Origin: Planctomicrobium sp051465645
Lineage (GTDB): Bacteria > Planctomycetota > Planctomycetia > Planctomycetales > Planctomycetaceae
Assembly: GCF_051465645.1 (NCBI RefSeq)
Contig: NZ_CP195790.1
Span: 3,286,001-3,350,000 of the forward strand
DNA length: 64,000 bases
Direction: 5' to 3'
The position numbers and the translations under genes were made by a program. Below are positions 45,151 through 53,378 of the stretch, one piece after another. Numbering within the stretch: position 1 is the stretch's first letter; each line of letters begins with the position of its first letter. The notes under the pieces were generated by a model, which did no database searches, was not told where the DNA came from, and was given only the letters and a program-made list of their open reading frames with translations.

Positions 45151-45797
45151 TGGAACCTCCGTTTCGGGGGCAAAATGAGAATGAACCATCCACGCCTTCC
45201 GCCTCTCGGTCAGGGCGCAAAAACGGCCTCACCGAACGGCGAATCGAATGTCATCACCCCTGTTATGTGACCCGCCTCGGACGATGTGCGGTAACGGGAT
45301 CGAAAAATTTGAGTACGGCCAGACGCTGTGGCAGAGTGACTTGGTCCGGTGAAGCGGAGTCAGGCTCTGGGAGACCAACCTGGCGAGGAATAACCGGATC
45401 GAAGCGTCGGAGTGACGTGGAGGGCCGCCTTGGCGACTTTGTTCCCAGGGCGGCCCGGTTACTCAAGAGGTTGAGACAAAAAGGGTTTTCGCCGCGCGGT
45501 CCGGTTTGTTTCCTTTTGACCGCAAATCCCCCACTCCCGTCCGTCATTCGTCATCACCTCATTGCCATCCGCGGTCCTCATTGCATGCGGTGCCTTTCGT
45601 GGCCTGGGTCATGTCGATGTTGGAGCGGCCACTGCAAACGCAGACGTTCCCGCCCACGCTGCCGAATTTGCAACCGGAAGGTGCGAACTGTGGCAGTGAT
45701 TGTCGCGGTGCTCCGCGCAAAGCCTTACCCAGTATCGACTACCGACCTTGACAAGTCTATCACGGCGCGTTAGACATAAGCCCCGTGGGGAGAAGGT
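45151..45797. other. Intergenic region upstream of the restriction-modification-like operon
   Basis: About 650 bases with no convincing gene. Long open frames on the plus strand (from 44841) are antisense or compositionally odd. The promoter of the HTH-methylase-nuclease operon lies at its right end. Confidence 0.5.
45749..45777 (+). promoter_or_regulatory. Candidate sigma-70-type promoter of the HTH-methylase-nuclease operon
   Basis: A consensus TTGACA (45749-45754), a 17-base spacer and TAGACA (45772-45777). It is 20 bases before the HTH start, which has a GGAGAAGG ribosome site. The -35 is perfect and the -10 weak, as expected of a regulated promoter. Confidence 0.5.
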
Positions 45798-46052
45798 ATG
45801 CGCTACGAACGGTCCCTGGCAATTTCGAGCCGTCACGACAGGCTGATCGAATTGATCCGCTCTGGTGAGTTCTCGTCGCCTGAGCTTGCCACGAAACTGG
45901 ATGTGTCCGAGCAGACGATTTACCGCGACATCAACTTTCTCAAAAGCACAGGCTATTCGATCCGATCCGAAAAACACGCGGATGGTTGGGCTTACCACCT
46001 TCTTGCTGAACCAGCAACCGTTTCCAACGGGAAGGGATCGTCCCGCACATGA
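45798..46052 (+). CDS. Small HTH regulator (HTH_11/DeoR-type)
   Basis: 84 residues forming a single winged helix-turn-helix: RHDRLIELIRSGEFSSPELA, then TKLDVSEQTIYRDINFLKST and a short wing (GYSIRSEKHADGWAYHL). It overlaps the methylase start by four bases (ATGA), so it is translationally coupled. In this position it probably controls expression of the methylase and nuclease, like a control protein in restriction-modification loci, though it is not of the usual C-protein family. Confidence 0.8.
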   Translation: MRYERSLAISSRHDRLIELIRSGEFSSPELATKLDVSEQTIYRDINFLKSTGYSIRSEKHADGWAYHLLAEPATVSNGKGSSRT

Positions 46053-48976
46053 CCTCGGTAGGCCAAAAGAACTGGCGAAACGAGTTCGGCGTCGCCGAGA
46101 GCAAACCCCCTCGTTTCTTCTCCGGTAAGGATGACCTCGATTCCACGACGCCCCAGGGGCATTTGATTCGGCGTGCCTTCGACATCCTGACATTGGACGG
46201 CGTGCTTTGCTCCGATCATTCGCCGCTTGTCTACTTCAAGCAATTGGCAGTCATCACGGCGGAGGAAGTTTTTCGGCTTCACAAGCTGTTCTGGAACCAC
46301 GGCGGAGCGCCGGTTCTGGTCTTAATCACGGATGACAGGGTTCATGTCTACTCCGGCATGTCGAGGCCCGTCCCTGAAACTGGATCGGCCGAACAGATGC
46401 CGAGCCTTGTGGCCACGCTAGAGCGCGTTGCGACCGGCCTTCGTGCATTTCTGACTTCCGTGGAATCCGGCGAGTTTTTTCGCAGCAATCCGAAGTCATT
46501 TAATCCAGACCACCGAGTTGATCGTGTCTTGCTGGAGAATCTTTCACATACCCGCGAGGCATTGGTGTCGGCGGTGTCTGCAACGCGGCGCAAGATTCCC
46601 AAGGACATACTCGATGCCCTTCTGTGCCGTCTCGTTTTTACCTGCTATCTGTTCGACCGTGATGTCATTGGTCAAAGTTACCTGACGGGGTTGGGGGCCA
46701 AGGGGGCAGCGCATTTACGAGACGTTCTTGCCATCCAACCGGCGGCCGATGCAAAGACAGTGCTTTACAAGCTATTCAAGAAGCTCGGCAAGCATTTTAA
46801 CGGTGACCTTTTCAGCGACGAGTTAGATGATGAGGCGGAGTGCGTTCACGAACTGCATATTGCTACGCTGAACCTCTTTTTTCACGGCACCGCCGTTCGA
46901 AGTGGCCAAAAGACGTTCTGGCCTTACGATTTCAGCATCATCCCCATCGAAACGATTAGCGCAATCTACGAGCAGTTTCTGAAAGAAGCAGACGAGCAAG
47001 CTGGAGCTTTCTATACACCGCGTTTCCTCGCCGAAGTTGTACTTGACTCAGCTTTGGATGGGATCAACTCCATCATTGGAAAGAGGTTTCTCGACCCGGC
47101 CTGCGGTTCTGGCATTTTCCTCGTCGGCCTGTTTAACCGATTGGCTGAGGAGTGGAAGCTACAAAACCCGACTGCGCGCAACCCACGTCGTGCCCGCGAA
47201 CTCATGACGTTGCTCCGCGAGAGTCTGTTCGGCGTTGACATTAATCCAACGGCGTGTCGAATTACCGCCTTCAGTCTGTATCTCGCCTATCTCGACCAAC
47301 TCAGTCCCCGAGACATTCAGGAGCATCAAGAGCAAGGCCGTTTCCTACCCAATCTGATCGCAACGGATAGAGCACCCGGCAATATTCGTCGTGCCGACTT
47401 CTTCGACGAGGCAATCGAATTTCCAACAGCGGTTGACTTGGTTATCGGTAATCCGCCCTGGGGTAGTACAGCCACGGACGAAACTCCGGCTGGCAAGTGG
47501 TGCAATACTCACGGAAAGCCCGTTCCCGATAAGCAGATTGCCGCTGCGTTCATCTGGAAGGCTACCGAGCATGTTTCGACACTGGGAAAGATTTGCTTCG
47601 TACTGCCTCACGGCGTGCTCTTTCATCACAGCCGCACGGCTCTTGAATTCCAGAATGCGTGGGTGCGACAACACGCGATCACGCGCGTCTTGAACCTTGC
47701 GGATTTCCGCTGGTTTCTCTTCGGAAAAGCAGTGCATCCTGCTGTTGTCGTGAGTTATCGGAAGGGCGAGCCCAAAGATGCGCGACACGCAATCGAATAC
47801 TGGAGCCCCAAGGCTGATTGGACGGTTGTACGAACAGAAGTCATCACGATTGGCCCCACCGACCGTTCGGCCCTGACTGTCGGCGACATTCTTCAAGATT
47901 TGAAGAGTCCCGATGCGCCGCAATTGTGGAAACAGCGATTCTGGGCCTCGTCTCGTGAGCTTCGCCTGCTCGACAGGCTTTCACTTTATCCTCGGCTTCG
48001 AGATGTCGTGCGCAGCCCCAGGGAGCGAAACAGCGACAAACCGTGGGTGATGGCCGTCGGCTTTCAGCCTTTCGGCGAAAATGATCCCGAAAACACGCGC
48101 AGGTCACTCTCGCTCCCATCGCGGCTCTTCATTCCTGCAACATCCAGTGAGCTTGATCTTTTCATCTTGGAAGATGACTGCGAGACCCTACGGTCGAAGC
48201 AGGTGGATGTACGAAGGTTGATTCAGACTACAGAGATTTTTCAGTCGCCTCACGTGCTGGTGGCAGAGGGTTACACGAGCATTGCTTACGCTGATTTCGA
48301 CGTTTCATTCCAGCATGCGTTGCGCGGCATCCACGGCCCAGCAAAGGATCGCAATCTGCTCATCTTTCTCGCAGCCTACCTTCGCTCGCCACTAGCAAAG
48401 TTCTTCCTCTTCCACACTTCTTCGAGTTGGGGCGTGGCCAGGCCGAAGGTTCACGTTGAGGAAGTGCTGCGTGTCCCGCTGCCGTTGCCAGACCAACAAC
48501 CCGACCCGAAGCGATGCTGGCGGATTGTTGAAGAAGTCGCGAGCATCGTCGATGGCGCTGCCCGCAAAGCAGCCGGTGATTTTGTAGATCGCCGGGGAAT
48601 CATCCAATCCGCTGATGCCGCAATTGCGCCGCTGATCGACGAATACTTTGCCATACACCCGCTGGAGAAGCCGCTCATCGAGGACACGGTGAAGGTGACG
48701 ATCCCCAGTATTCAGCCGACCCATAAGCGTATGCCCGTTCCCACCGTTGTGCCCAGTACACCCGCACAGCGGGAGGCGTACCGTGATCGTGTCTGCGCCA
48801 TGCTGAACAGTTGGGGCAAGCGAGGAGAATACAAGGTGCAAGGCGCTGTGCATGCCTCCGAAACAATGGGCGTGGGCATGGCTGTTCTTGAGAAGGTCGG
48901 CCGAACCGATGCCAAGCTACCGGCGAGCAACAACGGGCAAGACCTGCTAAAAGCACTAGAGCATTTTGCAAATTGA
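46049..48976 (+). CDS. N6-adenine DNA methylase, large (Eco57I/type IIG-like), 3' end altered by an IS
   Basis: 975 residues as it stands. The SAM-binding motif LDPACGSGIFLVGLF is near residue 348 and the catalytic NPPW is in DLVIGNPPWG near residue 472. The N-terminal 330 residues include a possible nuclease-like or helical region (FKQLAVITAEEVFRLHKLFW). The C-terminal part looks like a target-recognition domain (LIFLAAYLRSPLAKFFLFHT). An IS630-like element entered codon 970, replacing the last 64 residues by EHFAN; the lost tail remains at 49981-50175. Whether the truncated enzyme is active is unknown. Confidence 0.85.
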   Translation: MTSVGQKNWRNEFGVAESKPPRFFSGKDDLDSTTPQGHLIRRAFDILTLDGVLCSDHSPLVYFKQLAVITAEEVFRLHKLFWNHGGAPVLVLITDDRVHVYSGMSRPVPETGSAEQMPSLVATLERVATGLRAFLTSVESGEFFRSNPKSFNPDHRVDRVLLENLSHTREALVSAVSATRRKIPKDILDALLCRLVFTCYLFDRDVIGQSYLTGLGAKGAAHLRDVLAIQPAADAKTVLYKLFKKLGKHFNGDLFSDELDDEAECVHELHIATLNLFFHGTAVRSGQKTFWPYDFSIIPIETISAIYEQFLKEADEQAGAFYTPRFLAEVVLDSALDGINSIIGKRFLDPACGSGIFLVGLFNRLAEEWKLQNPTARNPRRARELMTLLRESLFGVDINPTACRITAFSLYLAYLDQLSPRDIQEHQEQGRFLPNLIATDRAPGNIRRADFFDEAIEFPTAVDLVIGNPPWGSTATDETPAGKWCNTHGKPVPDKQIAAAFIWKATEHVSTLGKICFVLPHGVLFHHSRTALEFQNAWVRQHAITRVLNLADFRWFLFGKAVHPAVVVSYRKGEPKDARHAIEYWSPKADWTVVRTEVITIGPTDRSALTVGDILQDLKSPDAPQLWKQRFWASSRELRLLDRLSLYPRLRDVVRSPRERNSDKPWVMAVGFQPFGENDPENTRRSLSLPSRLFIPATSSELDLFILEDDCETLRSKQVDVRRLIQTTEIFQSPHVLVAEGYTSIAYADFDVSFQHALRGIHGPAKDRNLLIFLAAYLRSPLAKFFLFHTSSSWGVARPKVHVEEVLRVPLPLPDQQPDPKRCWRIVEEVASIVDGAARKAAGDFVDRRGIIQSADAAIAPLIDEYFAIHPLEKPLIEDTVKVTIPSIQPTHKRMPVPTVVPSTPAQREAYRDRVCAMLNSWGKRGEYKVQGAVHASETMGVGMAVLEKVGRTDAKLPASNNGQDLLKALEHFAN

Positions 48977-49978
48977 TCTCCACATGATGTGTCGAATTTG
49001 GGAGAGTGTGTCGCGTCATGGAGGACCATTATGTCGAATGCACTCTCCGTCGATTTGCGGCGTCGGATACTGGAAGCGATTGACCAGGGTGTCAGTCAGT
49101 CTCAGGTGGCTCGCACGTATCGGGTCGACCGGAAAACAGTTTGGAGCCTAATTCACCATCGTCAGAAAACCGGATCTCTCGAACCGATCCGTGCTGGAGT
49201 GGGGCGAAAATCCAAAGTCGCCCATCGTCAAGCGGACATCAGGCAGGCCATTGCAGACAATTCCAGCCTGACGTTGCAGTCCCTGATTGATCAGTTAGGG
49301 TTGGCCATCTCTGTTTCAGCATTGAGTCGCACCTTGCGTCGTTGGGGAATCCGGCTCAAAAAAAGTTCTGCACGCCTCAGAACAGCAACGTCCTGACGTG
49401 AAAGAGAAGCGTCGCTGGTGGGGGATTCTGGTTCGCCCCAAGCCCCAGCAGAGGCTCATCTTTCTCGATGAAACCGGGGCCAACACGAAGATGGCCCGAC
49501 TTTACGGTTGGGGGAACAAGTCGGAACGTGTCCGCAGTCAGGTGCCACATGGGCACTGGAAAACGATCACATTCATTGCCGCACTCCGCTGCACCGGCGT
49601 GACGGCCCCCATGGTGCTGGATGGCCCCATGAATCGGGAATCATTTCTGGCGTACATCCAGCAGTGTCTGGTTCCGACATTGAATCGCAAAGAGATTGTG
49701 GTGCTGGACAATCTCCCTTGTCACAAACAGCCAGAAGTCATTCAAGCCATTGAAGCGGTCGGGGCCAGCGTCTTTTATCTGCCGCCTTATTCACCGGATT
49801 TCAATCCGATTGAGAAAGCGTTCTCGAAGCTGAAAGCACTCCTCCGCAAATTCGCCGAACGGACCATTGAGAACCTCTGGAAGCGAATCGGAGCCCTCAT
49901 CGAAACCTTCACTCCCAATGAATGCCGAAACTATTTCCTGAGTTGCGGATACAGGGGAAGTTAAAATGCAAATTGCTC
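48959..49978. mobile_element. IS630-family insertion sequence, 1,020 bp
   Basis: A transposase gene is bounded by imperfect terminal inverted repeats (48959-48981 and 49956-49978, 17 of 23 positions matching) that both start GAGCA. A TA dinucleotide flanks each side (48957-48958 and 49979-49980), the target duplication of IS630/Tc1-mariner elements. It sits in the methylase gene. Confidence 0.88.
49031..49964 (+). CDS. IS630-type transposase needing a frameshift
   Basis: Frame one (49031-49396) encodes the helix-turn-helix half (RRRILEAIDQGVSQSQVART, then YRVDRKTVW). The other frame, running to 49964, encodes the DDE domain: LIFLDETGANTKMARLYGWG, IVVLDNLPCHK and YSPDFNPIEKAFSKLKALLR. The halves lie one base out of frame and overlap near an A7 run at 49358-49364, where a +1 shift (or loss of one A during transcription) gives a 310-residue protein. 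Such expression control is known in IS630 elements. Alternatively the shift is a disabling mutation. Confidence 0.85.
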
Positions 49979-49980
49979 TA

Positions 49981-50175
49981 GATCATCTCAGAAAGGTATA
50001 TCCCCAAAAACTGGCGACGCTTGATGTAGTGCGGGGTCTGCTGGTCTTCGACAAGAACAAACTTTATGTCGTGAAGCCAATCAGTCAGCGGCACTGGACT
50101 CAAACGGCGGCAATGAACGACGCCGACGAAATCGCGGGGACGATCCTGATGCGACCCTCAAAGGAGGGCGCATGA
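49981..50175 (+). pseudogene. Severed C-terminus of the N6-adenine DNA methylase
   Basis: The codons after the right TA (DHLRKVYPQKLATLDVVRGL, then LVFDKNKLYVVKPISQRHW and on to KEGA) continue exactly in the methylase frame if the IS and one TA are removed. The restored gene would be 1,034 codons and end in ATGA overlapping the nuclease start. A start within the IS (ATG at 49966) could give a 69-residue peptide, but that is probably not a gene. Confidence 0.85.
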
Positions 50176-50909
50176 CAGCATTAGGATCGCCCGAAGAGTG
50201 GGTCGATTTCATCGAAACACAAGTGCCTGACATACTCACATTGGTGATCGAAACTTGGGAAAGCATGCCGCCACCTGCCGGAAACGAGTTGGAAGACGCG
50301 GTATCGGAGAGCTTGTGTCGGGCGCTTCGGCAATCAAGAAACAGTTGCGACCTTCCCTTTCGGATCGACACTCAGTTGGTGGAACTTGATCCGGCCGCAG
50401 GGCAGGATCAAGGCCGAATGGACATCGTGTTCTCCCCGATGTATCCACGAGAGAACATCTATTTTGCGCTGGAATGTAAGCGGCTCAATGTCCGAGGAAC
50501 GGATGGCGTTCGCCCGTACTTCGCCGAATACGTGCGTTTCGGAATGCTGCGTTTTGTGCGAGGCCAGTACGCCAGTGCCGTTCGTCACGGCGGTATGCTC
50601 GCATTCGTTCTGGATGGGGATGTTGCAAGAGCGGTCACGGGAGTTGAAGGCAACATTCGTGAGAGTCTGGGAGAACTGGGAATGGACGCTGACGATGGCT
50701 TTCAGGCATCTACAAGGCGTCCAGCGGATGGCCGGGTACGCGAAACCCGCCATCGGCGCAATGGCCAGACCCTCCCTTTTGTCATCCAGCACCTGTTCAT
50801 GGCGGGAGACCCGAACGCACCGTTGCGGCCGGAGAACCCTCCCGCGAGACAGGCGGTCGCAAAGAAGAAAGCAGTCAAGCGGCAGTCCCGCAGGAAACCG
50901 ATCAACTGA
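50172..50909 (+). CDS. Putative PD-(D/E)XK nuclease, partner of the methylase
   Basis: 245 residues, starting at an ATG that overlaps the methylase tail stop by four bases. GRMDIVFSPMYPRENIYFALECKRLN is shown here in two parts: GRMDIVFSP and YFALECKRLN. They give the D and E-x-K of a PD-(D/E)XK nuclease core, preceded by a helix with a conserved glutamate (NELEDAVSESLCRALRQ). The C-terminal tail is basic. It would cut DNA lacking the methylase's mark. No named restriction family was recognised; association with the methylase is from the operon. Confidence 0.65.
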   Translation: MTALGSPEEWVDFIETQVPDILTLVIETWESMPPPAGNELEDAVSESLCRALRQSRNSCDLPFRIDTQLVELDPAAGQDQGRMDIVFSPMYPRENIYFALECKRLNVRGTDGVRPYFAEYVRFGMLRFVRGQYASAVRHGGMLAFVLDGDVARAVTGVEGNIRESLGELGMDADDGFQASTRRPADGRVRETRHRRNGQTLPFVIQHLFMAGDPNAPLRPENPPARQAVAKKKAVKRQSRRKPIN

Positions 50910-51233
50910 GGTGCTGTGATGAGTCAGAAGTGCGTCGCAACGTGTGTGGAAAGGATCAGGATGTCAGTTACTAGTGGTTGCGTTCCACTTGCTTCCGGTA
51001 GCCCACACGACCAGAGCGGTGACGATTGATGCTATTGCGCCGCACGAAGGTCAACCAAATACTGAAAGTCGCTGCGAAGCGAGAAAAGACTGCTACCAAA
51101 CAAGATCCGCCCGCTGCGGCGAAAGGTAGTCATACCCAAAGCCTCCCTGATATTTTGGCCGAATTCAATTGGCAGGCCCGAGAAGGACTTGTAAGGTTGT
51201 GACGTAGGCGTATAAGCAGTAAGGTGAACCTCT
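50910..51233. other. Intergenic region before uvrB
   Basis: About 320 bases in which I see no gene, repeat or clear promoter. Confidence 0.5.
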
Positions 51234-53207
51234 ATGTCAACTGGAACATTTATTCTCCACTCTCACAATACGCCGGCAGGTGATCAGCCTGAAGCGATTG
51301 CTCGGCTAATCGCCGGTATCGAATCGGGAGCCTCACATCAGACCCTCAAGGGCATCACAGGTTCGGGAAAGACGTTCACCATGGCGAACGTCATCCATCG
51401 CCTGAAAAGACCCACGCTCATCCTCGCACCGAACAAGACTCTCACGGCGCAGCTTTATGACGAAATGAAGCATTTCTTTCCCGAGAATGCCGTGGAGTAT
51501 TTCGTTTCCTACTACGATTACTTCCAGCCGGAAATCTATGTTCCCGGAAGTGACCGCTTCATCGAAAAGGACTCGGCGATCAATGAGCACTTGGAAAGGC
51601 TGCGACTTTCCACCACCAAGTCCCTGATCGAGCGCCGCGACACCATCGTCGTTGCCTCGGTGTCGTCCATTTATGGTCTCGGTAATCCGGAAGCCTATCG
51701 GGCGCTCCAGGTACCACTTGCGCCGGGCATGGCTTACAAAAAGGATGTCCTGATCCAACGCCTGGAACGGCTGTCATATGGCCAAGCTGGGCGGACTTTG
51801 AAGCGGGGAACCTATCGGATCGACGGTGATGTGATCGATACCTTCCCTGCCGATTCCGAGTCCAAAGCCATCCGCATAACTTTGTCCAAAGGTAAGGTTA
51901 GCTCCCTTGAGTGGATTGACCCTGTTTCTGGCGAGCACCTCGAAGAATGCACTCAGTACTTGGTATCGCCGAAAACACTTTTTTCGCCTTCGACTGACCA
52001 GGTGGAGACGGCTGCGGCGAAGATCCAGGAAGAGTTGGAAGGACGCGTGGAGCAACTCACTCGCGAAAATCGGCTCGCCGAGGCGGACAGGCTCTATGAG
52101 CGAGTGACCCATGACGTGGAAATGTTACGGAGTGTTGGCTACTGCTCCGGAGTTGAAAACTATGCCTGCTACCTGAGCGGACGTGATCCCCAACTGCCGC
52201 CGATTACTTTGCTCGATTACCTCCCCAAAGACGGGCTGTTGTTTGTCGACGAATCGCATGTGATGGTTCCGCAGATCGCGGCGATGTATCGAGGCGACCA
52301 GAGCCGTAAGGACACTCTCATCGACTATGGGTTTCGGCTCCCGTCCTCCAAGGACAATCACCCGCTGAGCTTTGCGCAATTCGAAGCGATCAAGCCGCAG
52401 ACCATTTTCATTTCCGCCACGCCGGGCGAGTATGAGTTGAAAGTCTCAAAAGATGTGGTCGATCAGATTGTCAGGCCTACCGGACTTCTCGACCCGGAAG
52501 TGGAGGTTCGCCCCTTAGAGGGGAGTATGGATGACCTTCTCACCGAAATTCAAAACTGCGTAACGGCGAAGAATCGTGTTTTGATTACGACGCTCACGAA
52601 AGTCAGTGCGGAGGAGCTTCATGAATTCATCGCAAGCAAAGGCTATCGGGTTCGCTACCTGCACTCCGATATCAAGACTGCCGAACGGGCCGAAATCCTG
52701 AATGGTTTGCGAGCCGGAGAGTTCGACGTGCTGATCGGTATCAGCCTGTTAAGGGAAGGCTTGGACATTCCCGAAGCCGCGTTGATCGCGATCCTCGACG
52801 CAGACCGTGCGGGCTTCTTGCGCTCCGCCCAGGCGCTGATTCAGATGATTGGTCGTGTCGCTCGCAATGTTCATGGCAAGGCCATCCTCTATGCGGATAC
52901 TACGACTCCGGCGATGAAACAGGCAATCGACGAAACGAACCGTCGCCGAAAACGGCAGATCGCATACAACAAGGCGAATCACATCACTCCGACCTCTTCC
53001 GTGAGAAAGCTGGCGGCTGAAGGAGATGAAGAAGCCAAGGCGTTCACCCATCCCGCTGAGTTTTGCAAGAGTCTCGAAGAGCTATGTGATCGAATCACTG
53101 AACAGGAGCAACAGCTTCTTGTCGCGGATGACGCTGGCAACGAGAGCCAGCGGGAAAAAATCCGCCGACGGTTGGACCGCCTGTATCGCCAATTCATCTA
53201 CGTGTGA
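51234..53207 (+). CDS. uvrB: Excinuclease UvrB
   Basis: 657 residues. DNA-damage-recognition helicase of nucleotide excision repair, which receives DNA from UvrA and loads UvrC. Walker A is GITGSGKTFTMA near residue 42, the beta-hairpin YYDYFQPEIYVPGSD inserts behind lesions, and helicase motifs include FVDESHV, SLLREGLDIPEA and IQMIGRVARN. The C-terminal UVR motif (ITEQEQQLLVADDAGNESQR, then EKIRRRLDRLYRQ) for UvrC contact is present. It lies on the accessory island, so it is likely an extra copy beside the housekeeping gene. AAGGTG precedes the ATG. Confidence 0.95.
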   Translation: MSTGTFILHSHNTPAGDQPEAIARLIAGIESGASHQTLKGITGSGKTFTMANVIHRLKRPTLILAPNKTLTAQLYDEMKHFFPENAVEYFVSYYDYFQPEIYVPGSDRFIEKDSAINEHLERLRLSTTKSLIERRDTIVVASVSSIYGLGNPEAYRALQVPLAPGMAYKKDVLIQRLERLSYGQAGRTLKRGTYRIDGDVIDTFPADSESKAIRITLSKGKVSSLEWIDPVSGEHLEECTQYLVSPKTLFSPSTDQVETAAAKIQEELEGRVEQLTRENRLAEADRLYERVTHDVEMLRSVGYCSGVENYACYLSGRDPQLPPITLLDYLPKDGLLFVDESHVMVPQIAAMYRGDQSRKDTLIDYGFRLPSSKDNHPLSFAQFEAIKPQTIFISATPGEYELKVSKDVVDQIVRPTGLLDPEVEVRPLEGSMDDLLTEIQNCVTAKNRVLITTLTKVSAEELHEFIASKGYRVRYLHSDIKTAERAEILNGLRAGEFDVLIGISLLREGLDIPEAALIAILDADRAGFLRSAQALIQMIGRVARNVHGKAILYADTTTPAMKQAIDETNRRRKRQIAYNKANHITPTSSVRKLAAEGDEEAKAFTHPAEFCKSLEELCDRITEQEQQLLVADDAGNESQREKIRRRLDRLYRQFIYV

Positions 53208-53378
53208 CAGGCCGTCCTGGTTACCAAAAACGAGAGTGCATGCTCGGAATGCCGTCAAGTTGAACGCAAATCAAGACTTGTCATTTCGGGAAACTCTGCA
53301 TCGTTCGCGAGCGTTGAATGTCAACGCTCATTTTTGACAGAATTATGTGCTCGATCGTTTATCTTTGACGGACATCGG

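Noticed and set aside
44841..45773. 310-codon plus-strand open frame
   Set aside because: Runs antisense to the small 105-residue gene, has an Arg/Ser/Pro-rich composition without domain features and no ribosome site.
49966..50175. Independent 69-residue small gene
   Set aside because: Reads in frame as the severed methylase C-terminus once the IS is removed; its first five codons come from the IS end.
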